Below, one piece after another: positions 1 through 8,999 of a stretch of 62,393 nt of DNA. Numbering within the stretch: position 1 is the first letter of the stretch; each line of letters begins with the position of its first letter. The notes beneath the pieces were generated by a model that saw only the letters and a list, made by a program, of their open reading frames with translations, searched no databases and had not been told where the DNA came from. The translations under genes and the position numbers were made by a program. Source of the stretch: Chloroflexota bacterium (GTDB lineage: Bacteria; Chloroflexota; Anaerolineae; Anaerolineales; UBA4823); contig CP070764.1 of NCBI GenBank assembly GCA_020349245.1, positions 3,291,348 to 3,353,740 of the forward strand. The letters are read 5' to 3'.

Positions 1-1050
1 AGCACTTTTCTTGCCCAGAATGGAAACAGTCGACAAGATGAGCAGATGCTTGGCAGTGTTTTCACCGAAGAGATCCCGTGGTTTTGTACAACCTGCGGTG
101 CTTGTCTAGATCGCTGCCCTGCTTTTGTCAACCCGGTTGACGAAATCATTGACCTGCGCCGCTACCAGGTGCTTACTACCGGTAAAATGCCCAAATCTAT
201 CGGTGAAGTCCTGCGCAACATGGAACGCCAGGGAAATCCCTGGGGCATGCCTCCTGAAGAGAGAATCTCCTGGGCTGAAGGGCTTCAGATTCGCGAGCTC
301 TCCCCCGGAGATGAAACCGATGTATTGCTCTTTCTCGGCTGTGCCCTCGCCTATGATGAACGCAATAAGCGAGTCGCCCGGTCTATCGTCAAACTGCTGA
401 ATAAAGCCCAGGTTGAATTCGGTGTACTTGGATTAGATGAGATGTGCTGTGGGGAAACTTCACGCCGGTTGGGAAATGAATACTTGTTCCAGATGATGGT
501 TGAACAAAACCTGGAGCTTTTCACTTCGATCAAGTTTGAACGTATCGTCTCGCCGTGCCCTCATTGTTTCAACACTCTCAAAAATGAATACCCTCAATTC
601 GGGAGTCAACATCAAGTTCAACATCTGGCTGAACTTTTATCTGAATTACCATTTCATGAACCTGAATTTGCGGTGAACGGTAATGGATTTCAAGGTCGCA
701 TCACCTTCCACGATTCCTGTTATTTGGGCCGCTACAACCAGATTTTTACTGAACCCCGCCAACTGCTAAGAACTGCCAGGGCAGAACCAATCGAGATGGC
801 CAGAACAGGATTAAACAGCTTCTGTTGTGGTGGCGGCGGCGGTCAGATGTGGATGGAAACGGACCCCAACACACGCATCAATCATCGCCGCCTGGATGAT
901 GCAATTCAAACCAGCGCGGATCTGGTCACCACGGCTTGCCCGTACTGCCTCTTGATGTTTGACGATGCTATCCGTTCCAAAGGCCTCGGCGATCAGATTC
1001 AGGTCATGGATTTCACCGAAGTGTTGGTGAAGCAATTTGTAGAGGATTAA
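1..1050 (+). CDS. HdrD/GlpC-like (Fe-S)-binding oxidoreductase subunit, 5' end outside window
   Basis: The reading frame is open to the first base of the window, so the N-terminus is missing; the ATG at 46 lies inside the protein and is probably not the start. A 4Fe-4S motif CTTCGACLDRCP begins near visible residue 29. Two cysteine-rich CCG modules follow: MCCGETSRRLG with SPCPHC, then SFCCGGGGGQ with TACPYC. This is the layout of the HdrD/HdrB and GlpC families, which pass electrons between flavoproteins or ferredoxin and quinone or disulfide acceptors. A further 4Fe-4S motif or membrane domain could lie upstream. An FrhB-like gene follows 48 bases downstream, so the two probably work in one electron-transfer complex. 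The exact donor and acceptor cannot be told. Confidence 0.8.
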   Translation, partial: STFLAQNGNSRQDEQMLGSVFTEEIPWFCTTCGACLDRCPAFVNPVDEIIDLRRYQVLTTGKMPKSIGEVLRNMERQGNPWGMPPEERISWAEGLQIRELSPGDETDVLLFLGCALAYDERNKRVARSIVKLLNKAQVEFGVLGLDEMCCGETSRRLGNEYLFQMMVEQNLELFTSIKFERIVSPCPHCFNTLKNEYPQFGSQHQVQHLAELLSELPFHEPEFAVNGNGFQGRITFHDSCYLGRYNQIFTEPRQLLRTARAEPIEMARTGLNSFCCGGGGGQMWMETDPNTRINHRRLDDAIQTSADLVTTACPYCLLMFDDAIRSKGLGDQIQVMDFTEVLVKQFVED

Positions 1051-1098
1051 ATCAAACTTTTATGTTCTTTTCCATTGTTTCATTAAAGAGAGGTTGCT

Positions 1099-2085
1099 AT
1101 GAACACAAGTTGGCTGGTTGAGACTCACGGCGACCCGCTGGGTATACTCCAAAATACGATCAAAGCTATTTGGGAACAACTTGATCTCGATGCATTCATG
1201 TTCGCTGCCAATGGGAGCTCAAAACCACGCCTATTCACTGAATGGCAGCAAGTCGGAGAGATTAACCCCTTTAAGCCCTTGATGACGCAGAATACAGCGA
1301 AGCACGTACCTGAGGCTATTGAAAATTTCCCTGATGGGAGAATTGGTGTGCTGCTAAAGCCATGTGAAATGCGCGCCCTGATTAAAAAAGGGGAAAGGGA
1401 AAATATCCCCTTGGATCGTCTACTAACAATATGTGCTGACTGCCTGGGAACTTATCCACTCGAGGATTACCAATGGCGTGCAGATCGAAAAGGGAATCCT
1501 GAACGCCTAGCTTGGGAATCTTTGCATTTTGCCAGGCAAGGAGGCATTGCATCTTATCGGTTTCGTTCTGCCTGCCAATCCTGCCGGACTCCAGTTGCAC
1601 AGGAAGCAAATCTCAACTTCGGGGTAATTGGCTTGCCAGTCCGGCGGAAAATTTTGGTTCAATCCCAGGATCCACAGGTTATCGATAGACTGGGTGGCGC
1701 GTTGCCCCTCAGCGAAAATGATCAAACCCTCATGGAACAGCGGGATATCATTATTTCAAAAATATTACAAAGGGGCTCCCAGACTCGCCAGCGCCTGGGC
1801 GATAGCCTGGAAAGCATACTGCCAAAGGATCTTGAGGCGCTTATGCTCCAGTTTGAACAGTGCGGAGAATGTCGCGAATGCTTCAATAATTGCCCATTGT
1901 GCACAGCCGACTATCCGGCAAAAGACGAACACGGATCCTATCTCCGGGAAGATGTCAAAGAGTGGATGGTCTCATGCGCTGGATGTGGAATGTGTGAACA
2001 AGCCTGTCCAAATCACCTACCCCTGGTAACGATCTTCTCCATGATAAGAGAGCAGCTCATCCAATCGATCCAGCCAACTTGTTAA
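1099..2085 (+). CDS. FrhB/FdhB-like 4Fe-4S oxidoreductase (F420 hydrogenase beta-subunit type)
   Basis: 328 residues. The N-terminal two thirds resemble the coenzyme F420 hydrogenase/formate dehydrogenase beta-subunit fold, with GVLLKPCEMRAL and isolated cysteine pairs CADC and CQSC. The C-terminus has two full 4Fe-4S motifs, CGECRECFNNCP from about residue 255 and CAGCGMCEQACP from about residue 293. It starts at ATG 1099 behind an AGAGAGG ribosome-binding site. It sits directly downstream of an HdrD-like gene, suggesting a soluble module moving electrons among ferredoxin, a flavin or F420, and the HdrD-like partner. Family placement is fairly safe; the substrate is unknown. Confidence 0.72.
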   Translation: MNTSWLVETHGDPLGILQNTIKAIWEQLDLDAFMFAANGSSKPRLFTEWQQVGEINPFKPLMTQNTAKHVPEAIENFPDGRIGVLLKPCEMRALIKKGERENIPLDRLLTICADCLGTYPLEDYQWRADRKGNPERLAWESLHFARQGGIASYRFRSACQSCRTPVAQEANLNFGVIGLPVRRKILVQSQDPQVIDRLGGALPLSENDQTLMEQRDIIISKILQRGSQTRQRLGDSLESILPKDLEALMLQFEQCGECRECFNNCPLCTADYPAKDEHGSYLREDVKEWMVSCAGCGMCEQACPNHLPLVTIFSMIREQLIQSIQPTC

Positions 2086-2123
2086 ACCAAATATTCACCT
2101 GAGATTGCTAACAGATATACTGG

Positions 2124-2154
2124 GATTGCGGGCGTAGGGGGTGCGCCCGCAATC
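2124..2154. terminator. GC-rich 11-bp hairpin after the FrhB-like gene
   Basis: Perfect inverted repeat (2124-2134 with 2144-2154, core gattgcgggcg) and a 9-base loop, lying between two convergent genes. A short T-run appears about ten bases later (ATTTTT), so it may be an imperfect intrinsic terminator. The rest of 2086-2362 shows no gene. Confidence 0.45.
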
Positions 2155-2362
2155 GCGTCCGGGATTTTTCGCCACAATTTGTATATTTATACATCTCTTC
2201 TTTCATATAAATTCGGACGAAAAATCATCCTTTCGAGGTGAAGTTGGTATTAAGAATTGGTTTGATTTCACAACTTTAAATAGGCCAAAGTTCGATCACC
2301 TGAAAATTCTCCCCCCGAATCAGAATAAAAATTCTCAACAAGTGAATATCAATACCGAAAAC

Positions 2363-3250
2363 TCATGCCCGATAAACAGGTGGTAAATTTTTCCCCGGTG
2401 TACTGCCGGTCAACACTTCACTCATCTCCCACAATCGTCGGGCGACTTCAAGATCGTATGATAGCAGGGAAGATTCTACCGCCTGCTTCTCTACAAAATA
2501 CTTTCCCGAGACGCCCTCTACCTCGGGGGAGGCTGCCAGGTAGATGATGGTTTCTGCGCCTTGCTCCGGTGTTTTCCCACCCGCTTTTTGAACCAGACGA
2601 ACCAGGAATGCAATGAACTTGCCGTTATTATGACCAATGCGAGTGGCGACAAAACCAGGTGTAAGCGCGTTGACAGTCACCTCCTGGTTGCTTAGCCGAC
2701 GATCAAGTTCATATGTGAAGAGAACGTTTGCCAGCTTGGATTGGGAGTAAGCTTTCCAGCCGCTATACCCTCTTTCCAGATTAATATCTTCAAAATTGAT
2801 CGTGCCCTGGTAATGGGAACCTGAAGCGACGTTGATAATTCTGGCGTGTGGATGACCAGTTATCCTGTCCAGTAAAAGATTGGTCAGCAGGAAGTAGTTC
2901 AAATGGTTCAGTGCCCAGGTCATTTCAAATCCCTGTTTGCTGAGTCTGCGCCTGAGAAAGAATGCACCCGCGTTATTGATCAGGACATCTATCCTTTCAC
3001 ACGCTGAATCGATTTCTACAACCAGCCTATGGATCTGGTCCATATCAGACAAATCAGCAACAAAAAAAGTCACATTGGGATTACCCGATGCATTCTGTAT
3101 CTCGGATTTTGCCTCCGCACATCGATTACTATCCCGTCCGATCCCCAACACATTTGCACCCATCCTGGCCAATTCCCCTGCAGCTGCTCTTCCAACCCCG
3201 GATGTCGCCCCTGTTATTAGACAATATTTTCCTTCCAGATTTGTTTTCAT
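2363..3250 (-). CDS. SDR family NAD(P)-dependent oxidoreductase (retinol dehydrogenase-like)
   Basis: 295 residues from ATG 3250, preceded by AGGAAGG; a GTG lies one codon upstream. The N-terminal Rossmann motif is TGATSGVG, the structural motif is NNAGAF, and the catalytic pair is YSQSK. Length and motifs match classical to intermediate SDR enzymes similar to retinol dehydrogenases and WW-domain oxidoreductases, which reduce or oxidise aldehydes, ketones or alcohols with NAD(P)H. It stands alone, so its substrate cannot be inferred from context. Confidence 0.85.
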   Translation of the reverse strand: MKTNLEGKYCLITGATSGVGRAAAGELARMGANVLGIGRDSNRCAEAKSEIQNASGNPNVTFFVADLSDMDQIHRLVVEIDSACERIDVLINNAGAFFLRRRLSKQGFEMTWALNHLNYFLLTNLLLDRITGHPHARIINVASGSHYQGTINFEDINLERGYSGWKAYSQSKLANVLFTYELDRRLSNQEVTVNALTPGFVATRIGHNNGKFIAFLVRLVQKAGGKTPEQGAETIIYLAASPEVEGVSGKYFVEKQAVESSLLSYDLEVARRLWEMSEVLTGSTPGKNLPPVYRA

Positions 3251-3379
3251 CACCCTTCCTCATGCAGCTGAAATCATACCAAATTCTTGCTATGTTAACA
3301 GCGCGAATCTCTCTCACAAACTGCATGATAGAATGATCCTGAGTTTTCTTCATTACCATGAGCGAGTTGAGAAGTATCC

Positions 3380-3955
3380 ATGTCCCAAAGCGAAGCAGAC
3401 CGGTGGGATGCAAAATATCAAAATGAACGGGAATCCTGGTTGGCACAGGAACCACGCCATCTGTTAACCGCAAATGCTTTTCTATTGCCGGGTAAAGGAA
3501 AGGCACTGGATGCTGCATCAGGGGTTGGCACTAGTGCGATATTCCTTGCTCAGCATGGTCTCCAGACATATGCCCTGGATATCTCAGAATATGCACTGCG
3601 CCAGGCAAAAAAAAGAGCGGAAGCAGCAGGCCTGGTTCTGGAAGCCGCAGTGACCGATTTATCCAAACCGTGGCTACCAGATAATTACTTCGACGTGATA
3701 CTGAACTTCCATTTCCTCGAGAGAGCTACGATCCCCTTCTACCGCAGAACGCTTAAAAGTGGTGGCTTGATCTTTTTCCATACTTTTTGCAAACGCCCCG
3801 GTCAAACTGAAGATAGAATTTATTATCTCGAGCCCGGTGAGTTAATAGGGTGGTTTAATGATTATGAGGTCATCAACTACACAGAAGAAGACTCACTGCT
3901 CATTGAAAACTCGAAAGAAAGGAGTTATGCCCAGCTGATCGCTCGAAAACCCTAA
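3380..3955 (+). CDS. class I SAM-dependent methyltransferase (TehB-like)
   Basis: 191 residues. SAM-binding motif I is seen as ALDAASGVGTSAIFLA (about residues 38-53), followed by the acidic YALDIS loop. The N-terminal WDAKYQNERESWLAQEPRHLL is typical of the TehB/thiopurine-S-methyltransferase-like group that methylates small molecules such as tellurite or selenite. Divergent from the SDR gene. Substrate unknown. A clear Shine-Dalgarno is not visible. Confidence 0.78.
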   Translation: MSQSEADRWDAKYQNERESWLAQEPRHLLTANAFLLPGKGKALDAASGVGTSAIFLAQHGLQTYALDISEYALRQAKKRAEAAGLVLEAAVTDLSKPWLPDNYFDVILNFHFLERATIPFYRRTLKSGGLIFFHTFCKRPGQTEDRIYYLEPGELIGWFNDYEVINYTEEDSLLIENSKERSYAQLIARKP

Positions 3956-4003
3956 CTATCCCCCGTCTCAGTAAACAATAAGCAGTACCCACCTACAATG
4001 AAC

Positions 4004-4408
4004 TCAATCCGGAACTTCTGTAATCTCCTGCGCACAGCGAACAAAATCAAGCACCGTTGGCACGTTGCGCATCAAGAGGCCCATATTGCCGCGGACGCTG
4101 AGTTTGCGGGTAAGCATTGCCTGCATTGGATGGAGCTTCCCTTTGAGTATTCGCAGATAATCTTCATACTCACCGTTCAAGCTGAAAGCAGGTTCTTTAT
4201 CAAATCCATCAAGAACATAGAAGGCTTCCCGGCAGCTACCATGCCATAAATCCAGATAGATCGATATACGTTCCTCGACCGGTCCTCCCGGATTAACTAT
4301 CAGGAGGACATCACCTTCCCAATTTTTGGCGATTTCTGCATATTGATTATCTGAATTGAGCTTCTCTTGAAATGACTGAATCCAATCTTCTGTCAGGAAC
4401 TGCGGCAT
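4004..4408 (-). CDS. SCP2 sterol-binding-domain-like small protein
   Basis: 134 residues with an AAGGAG site ahead of the ATG. The pattern W.G.VLLIVNPGGPVEE, then a Y-F-DG stretch, then LKGKLHPMQAMLTRKLSVRGNMGLL is the typical end of SCP2-like domains, where a lipid-binding tunnel is formed. Such proteins in bacteria bind hydrophobic ligands, but exact roles are mostly unknown. Monocistronic, convergent with the methyltransferase gene. Confidence 0.72.
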   Translation of the reverse strand: MPQFLTEDWIQSFQEKLNSDNQYAEIAKNWEGDVLLIVNPGGPVEERISIYLDLWHGSCREAFYVLDGFDKEPAFSLNGEYEDYLRILKGKLHPMQAMLTRKLSVRGNMGLLMRNVPTVLDFVRCAQEITEVPD

Positions 4409-4564
4409 GGAAAAGTAACTCCTTAAGATGATTTTAATGACAAGGCGAAAACAAGGCTGGCGTTTCGAAAAGAGCGAATATTATTTTCGATGACCCTTGC
4501 ATTATTCGCCAAGATACTCTATGCTTAATAACCAGCTTTGAGGTAAAAATATTTTGTGTTTTAC

Positions 4565-4593
4565 GCTAAGAAACAAACCGCCTTTCGGCGGTT
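4565..4593 (-). terminator. intrinsic terminator of tRNA-Leu
   Basis: On the minus strand, stem AACCGCC/GGCGGTT closed by a GAAA tetraloop (4576-4593), followed by the T-rich tract TGTTTCTT. It lies 3 bases past the mature tRNA 3' end, so it would release a short precursor. Confidence 0.8.
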
Positions 4594-4596
4594 CAG

Positions 4597-4678
4597 TGCG
4601 CTGGGTGGGAGTTGAACCCACACGCCTTGCGGCACATGGCCCTCAACCATGCCTGTCTGCCAATTCCAGCACCAGCGC
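4597..4678 (-). tRNA. tRNA-Leu (anticodon GAG)
   Basis: 82 nucleotides, class II with a long variable arm. Acceptor stem GCGCTGG/CCAGCGC, discriminator A. Anticodon stem CATGG/CCATG encloses the loop TTGAGGG, giving anticodon GAG for CUC/CUU leucine codons. T-arm GTGGGTTCAACTCCCAC. The 3' CCA is not encoded, so it must be added after transcription; note the nucleotidyltransferase at 45934-48609. Flanked by its own promoter and terminator. Confidence 0.95.
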
Positions 4679-4690
4679 AAGGGCAAAAGT

Positions 4691-4718
4691 ATTATAATCG
4701 CCTACAGGCTACTGTCAA
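4691..4718 (-). promoter_or_regulatory. consensus promoter for tRNA-Leu
   Basis: Minus strand TTGACA (4713-4718), 16-base spacer, TATAAT (4691-4696). Both hexamers match the sigma-70 consensus exactly. The start point should fall near 4684, six bases before the mature tRNA 5' end. Confidence 0.85.
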
Positions 4719-4797
4719 GACAATCGGTTTTTTTAGGACGTTCCGGTGACGTTTAAAACTGTAAGAAATCACATAACATCGTTAAAGAGGAGAGGCC

Positions 4798-5829
4798 ATG
4801 CGAATTGTCCTGGACGCTCTCGGCAGTGATAATTGTCCTGATCCAGAAGTTCGAGCAGCGGTTGATGCAGCAACCGAGTTCAATGATGAAATTATTCTCG
4901 TTGGACCGGAGCGTGATCTCCAACGCAAGCTGGGATCGATCAACGGGTCTGCAGTTAAAGTTCAAATCGTCGATGCACCAGATGCAATCACCATGGAAGA
5001 TAAAGGCATCCAGCTGGCTTTAAAGGCCAAAAAACGCGGCGCAAGGAATTCCATGGCTGTGGGCATAGACTTGGTTAAAAATGGCCAGGCTGATGCCTTT
5101 GTAACTGCTGGCAATACCGGTGGGGCTCTGGCTTCCGCATATTATCGCCTGGGATTGATCCAAGGTCTCGAGCGTCCTGCCCTGACCGCCTTGTTTCCGG
5201 TCAAAGACGGTCATGCTGTCGTCCTTGATATCGGTGCCAATCCAGACTGTAAACCCGAGCATCTCTACCAGTTTGCCATCATGGGCTCAATTTATGCCCA
5301 GAAAGTGCTTTCAATACAAAATCCTCGTTTGGGCTTGCTCTCTAATGGCGAAGAGACTGGCAAGGGCAACCAGCTGATCAGGGAAACCAGTCCGTTGCTT
5401 GAGGCAAGCAGTCTTAATTTTATCGGCAATGTAGAAGGGAAAGAGTTGTTTGGAGGTGAGGTGGATGTCGTCGTGATGGATGGTTTCACCGGAAATATCC
5501 TGCTCAAGTCAAGCGAAGCTGTGGCGAAACTGCTGGTCGATACCTTGCGGGAAGAGTTGATGAGTACGATGCGCACTAAAGTCGGGGCGGCATTAGCCAA
5601 ACCATCGTTCACCAAGATCAGGAAAATGCTGGATCCCGGAGAAGTTGGTGCAGCCCCGCTGCTGGGGGTTGACGGACTGGTATTCATCGGACATGGTCGT
5701 TCGGATGCATATGCACTTGTCAGCGCAATTCGTGTCGCCCGACAAGCCGTCCAAGCGGATTTGCTTGGAGCAATTCGGGATGCAATCGAGAGACAGCTCC
5801 AACTGCTCCCCGAAATTCAAGAACCATGA
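4798..5829 (+). CDS. plsX: phosphate acyltransferase PlsX
   Basis: 343 residues, usual family length. It converts acyl-ACP and phosphate to acyl-phosphate, the first step of the PlsX/PlsY route to phosphatidic acid. The start MRIVLDALGSDNCPDPEVRAA matches the PlsX N-terminus (normally DAMGGD..P), and GNTGGALA, VVMDGFTGNILLKSSEA and GVDGLVFIGHGRSDA are family motifs. Start ATG 4798 follows AAAGAGGAGAGG. Its stop overlaps the fabF start (ATGA), so the two are translationally coupled. Confidence 0.93.
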   Translation: MRIVLDALGSDNCPDPEVRAAVDAATEFNDEIILVGPERDLQRKLGSINGSAVKVQIVDAPDAITMEDKGIQLALKAKKRGARNSMAVGIDLVKNGQADAFVTAGNTGGALASAYYRLGLIQGLERPALTALFPVKDGHAVVLDIGANPDCKPEHLYQFAIMGSIYAQKVLSIQNPRLGLLSNGEETGKGNQLIRETSPLLEASSLNFIGNVEGKELFGGEVDVVVMDGFTGNILLKSSEAVAKLLVDTLREELMSTMRTKVGAALAKPSFTKIRKMLDPGEVGAAPLLGVDGLVFIGHGRSDAYALVSAIRVARQAVQADLLGAIRDAIERQLQLLPEIQEP

Positions 5830-7073
5830 GTACAAAGCGCGTTGTCATCACCGGCCTGGGTGCCATATCCCCATTGGGTACAACGCTGGAAGGGAACTGG
5901 AACAATCTGCTGGAAGGCCGCTCCGGGATAAGGAAGATCAGCCAATTCGATGCCGATGGATTGCCATGTCAAATCGCAGGGGAAATACCAGATTTCGATC
6001 CTACCGATTACATCGAGAAAAAGGAAGTTCGCCGCTTAGCCCGGTCTGCACAAATTGCCTTGGCTGCAGCCAAAAACGCTGTTAATGATGCCGCTCTCCC
6101 GGAGATCATGCCTGAACCTGAGCGGTCAGCTGTCTATTTTGGGACCGGGATCGGTGGTTTGGATGTATTCGAGGAGAACAATAGCATTTTCCACAGTAGA
6201 GGATATTCACGGGTGAATCCTTTCGCGCTCCCAGGCACGATTCCGAATATGCCAGCTTTTGCCATCGGTCGAGAATTCCAGTGCCTTGGTCCAAATTTCA
6301 CGATAACGACCGCGTGCGCAACCGGCACACAAGCAATTGGCGAAGCTTGTGAATTGATTCGCCGGGGGGTGGCAGATATTGTTCTCTCAGGGGGAACAGA
6401 AGCGATGATTCGCGATTTCGCCATCGTCGGATTTATTGCCATGAGAGCCCTACCGACGAGCTATAACGACAATCCAACAAAGGCTTCCCGTCCTTTCGAT
6501 CTTAACCGGGAGGGTTTTATTTTTTCAGAGGGGGCTGGTGTTCTGGTCCTAGAAGAGCTGGAACATGCTCTCAAACGGGGTGCCCGTATATATGCTGAAG
6601 TTGCCGGGCATGCAGCTTCCTCGGACGGATTTCACATGGCAGCCCCTGATCCGGATGGCGCAGGTCCTACCCGGGCAATGCGCTGGGCTCTGCAGGATGC
6701 AAAAATGAACCCAGATGAGATCGATTATATCAATGCACATGGCTCGAGTACAGCCTTGAACGATTCAACCGAGACGCGGGCAATTAAGGCTGTCTTTGGT
6801 CAGCAGGCTTACAAAATTCCAGTGAGTTCTACAAAATCGATGATGGGTCATGCCATGGGAGCCTCAGGAGCGCTGGAGGCGATTTTTTGTACCTTGACCA
6901 TCAATAAGGGCTGGATTCCCCCAACGATAAATTACGAGACTCCGGATCCGGAGTGTGATTTGGACTACGTTCCCAATAAGGCACGCCAGGTCAGGGTTAA
7001 TACGACCCTTTCCAACTCATTTGGCCTCGGAGGACAGAATGCCTGCTTGGTGCTGAAACGTTTTGAAGATTAG
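5826..7073 (+). CDS. fabF: beta-ketoacyl-ACP synthase II (FabF)
   Basis: 415 residues. A condensing enzyme of type II fatty-acid elongation in the cytoplasm. The Cys-His-His triad is visible: TTACATGTQA (Cys near residue 163), NAHGSSTALND, and MGHAMGASGALEA. N-terminus KRVVITGLGAISPLG is diagnostic. Overlaps plsX by four bases, placing acyl elongation and acyl transfer to lipids in one operon. No acpP here; one lies at 26007-26246. Confidence 0.95.
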   Translation: MSTKRVVITGLGAISPLGTTLEGNWNNLLEGRSGIRKISQFDADGLPCQIAGEIPDFDPTDYIEKKEVRRLARSAQIALAAAKNAVNDAALPEIMPEPERSAVYFGTGIGGLDVFEENNSIFHSRGYSRVNPFALPGTIPNMPAFAIGREFQCLGPNFTITTACATGTQAIGEACELIRRGVADIVLSGGTEAMIRDFAIVGFIAMRALPTSYNDNPTKASRPFDLNREGFIFSEGAGVLVLEELEHALKRGARIYAEVAGHAASSDGFHMAAPDPDGAGPTRAMRWALQDAKMNPDEIDYINAHGSSTALNDSTETRAIKAVFGQQAYKIPVSSTKSMMGHAMGASGALEAIFCTLTINKGWIPPTINYETPDPECDLDYVPNKARQVRVNTTLSNSFGLGGQNACLVLKRFED

Positions 7074-7135
7074 TGCAGATAAAATGATGATTATTACTCT
7101 ACCTCGAAAAAAAACTCGACCAGGGAAGGAAAGAA

Positions 7136-7831
7136 ATGGAAATCCTCACGAATGACCGCTTGATCCGCAGGAATGCGCGCATCGGACAGATCTGCAGCAT
7201 CGCAGGACTGATCGTTTTGGGTGTTGGATTGTATATCTCCTTCGCTAGACCTGAGCTGTTTGCGATCTCTCTGGTTTCATTACTGGTCGGTTTCGGACTG
7301 TCTCAGATAGGAATTTATTTTGGCAATCGCTGGGGCAAACGGCCGCGACCAGATCAACAACTCAATGAGGCTCTGAAAGGTCTCGACGGACGATACAGCC
7401 TGTACCATTACACAACACCAACCTCCCACCTATTGGTTGGTCCCGCCGGAGTTTGGGTGCTGATGCCAAGACAGCAAGGCGGTACCATCACCTATGATGA
7501 AGCGAAAAAAAGGTGGCAGCAAAAAGGTGGCAACTGGTATTTAAAAATATTCGCCCAGGAAAGCCTGGGACGCCCTGACCTGGAGATCGGTTCTGAACTA
7601 GATGCGATCTCAAGATTTTTAGCAGCTCATCTCGAGGAGGACAAGGTCCCGGAAGTCAATGCAGCATTAATCATGACCAATGATACATGTGAGGTTGATG
7701 CGGATAATGCACCTGCACCAACTTTAGAAGCACGTAAATTAAAGGATTTCATCCGCAAGACAGCCAAGGGAAAACCTATCTCGCTGGATCTGGTCAAAGA
7801 AATCCAGCAATCCGTCGCTGGAGAGAATTAA
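7136..7831 (+). CDS. membrane protein with two TM helices and a NERD-like cytoplasmic part
   Basis: 231 residues. Two hydrophobic segments lie at about residues 17-37 and 41-62. The soluble remainder reads YSLYHYTTPTSHLLVGPAGVWVLMPR, resembling the core of nuclease-related (NERD) domains in which a hVLVGP.GVFVIE-type strand is conserved, but the catalytic acidic and Lys pattern is not clear. It follows fabF by 62 bases behind GGAAGG, possibly in the same operon. Function not recognised. Confidence 0.6.
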   Translation: MEILTNDRLIRRNARIGQICSIAGLIVLGVGLYISFARPELFAISLVSLLVGFGLSQIGIYFGNRWGKRPRPDQQLNEALKGLDGRYSLYHYTTPTSHLLVGPAGVWVLMPRQQGGTITYDEAKKRWQQKGGNWYLKIFAQESLGRPDLEIGSELDAISRFLAAHLEEDKVPEVNAALIMTNDTCEVDADNAPAPTLEARKLKDFIRKTAKGKPISLDLVKEIQQSVAGEN

Positions 7832-7835
7832 AGAA

Positions 7836-7868
7836 AAAACTGGTGAGAGGTTCTCACCAGTTTTATTT
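7836..7868. terminator. bidirectional intrinsic terminator
   Basis: 12-bp perfect stem AAAACTGGTGAG/CTCACCAGTTTT (7836-7847 with 7853-7864), loop of 5, with A-tract before and T-rich tract after. Sits between convergent genes and can serve both strands. Confidence 0.85.
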
Positions 7869-7884
7869 ATCGTATTGTATCAAC

Positions 7885-8949
7885 TCATCCTTTGAGAAAC
7901 TCTTCCAATGCTTCCCGGCTGATTCGGTAAGCATTTCCCAGTTTGCGGGCCTTTAAGTCACCGGCTTCGATAGCAGCGACAACATCTTCTTCAGAAACTC
8001 GCAACGCAGTTGCAGCTTCGGAGGGTGTCATGACATCCGGCATGCCTCCACCCGGTTGACCACCACCTGGCGTGGTTCCTGCACCAGCAGCAGCGGCAGA
8101 GGAACCAGTCATACCTTCCAGTGATTCACTGAGGACTCGACCGACTCCCATACCTGCCCCAATACCTGCTGTGAGACCAGCACCGCCGCTCGGATTTTGG
8201 GCAGCATCCCGCATGGCATCTGCCGCCTGGAGTTGGGTATAGGTTTGCATATCCAGCATACCCATCGCGCGCAGTTCCTCTGCGGATTTGCTGGACGGCT
8301 TTAAATTCGATATATAAAAAGCTTTCAGCGTTAAACCAATAGCCTTGAAGTCATCCTGGGACTTGGCCCGGACACCTGCACCCAGCTCCTCAGTCAATCC
8401 GATCAGTTCAGGTACGTCAGCTTTTGCCGCGGTTTCACCCAACAAATCCTGCAATTTAGAAAGCAGTATTGAGCGCATACGACCTTCGATCTCAATGGTG
8501 TCGAACGAACCTCGGGTGCCGACAATTTGGGTAACAAATTGTTGTACATCAAAAACCTGGAAGCTGTAGGTTCCAAATCCCTGGATCAATGCGACTCCCA
8601 AACCCATATTGGGATTGCGGATAATAATCGGTTGGGGAGTACCCCACTTTTGATCAGCAAATTCCCGCATTGAAACAAAGAATACCTCTGCTGGGAATGG
8701 CGTGCGCTCGTTGAACGCTTTACCAATCAGGTTAATCAACAATGGAATGTTGGCAGTGGTAATTGTATGCCGTCCAGGGCCAAAAACATCCAGCGCATTC
8801 CCATCGCGAAAGAACACTGCAGCCTGCGATTCTCTGACGATCACTTGAGAACCGATTCGAAAATCTCCGGCACCGACTTCTGGGAACCGGTGGACGATTT
8901 CATCTTGCATTTCATTAGGGTATTCAATTACATCAAAAACTCTTGCCAT
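7885..8949 (-). CDS. SPFH-domain protein with C-terminal excisionase-type HTH
   Basis: 354 residues from ATG 8949 (GGAG 8 bases upstream; GTG one codon earlier is possible). The first 230 residues resemble the SPFH/YdjI-like family: VIVRESQAAVFFRDGNALDVFGPG, then the QKWGTPQPIIIRNP and GFGTYSFQV strands. A Gly/Ala-rich linker follows (about 250-305). The last 50 residues form a MerR/excisionase-like HTH: MTPSEAATALRVSEEDVVAAI, then GNAYRISREALEEFL. SPFH proteins scaffold membrane domains or stress complexes, and the HTH would normally bind DNA or a peptide. Second gene of an operon with the coiled-coil protein at 9000-9533. Confidence 0.8.
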   Translation of the reverse strand: MARVFDVIEYPNEMQDEIVHRFPEVGAGDFRIGSQVIVRESQAAVFFRDGNALDVFGPGRHTITTANIPLLINLIGKAFNERTPFPAEVFFVSMREFADQKWGTPQPIIIRNPNMGLGVALIQGFGTYSFQVFDVQQFVTQIVGTRGSFDTIEIEGRMRSILLSKLQDLLGETAAKADVPELIGLTEELGAGVRAKSQDDFKAIGLTLKAFYISNLKPSSKSAEELRAMGMLDMQTYTQLQAADAMRDAAQNPSGGAGLTAGIGAGMGVGRVLSESLEGMTGSSAAAAGAGTTPGGGQPGGGMPDVMTPSEAATALRVSEEDVVAAIEAGDLKARKLGNAYRISREALEEFLKG

Positions 8950-8999
8950 CACCTTTTCTCCTACTGGTTAATTTTGGTTATATCCACATCTTAAAGGGT

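Noticed and set aside
2937..3467. 176-codon plus-strand frame opposite the SDR gene
   Set aside because: Shadow of the SDR coding strand; codon pattern and motifs belong to the minus strand.
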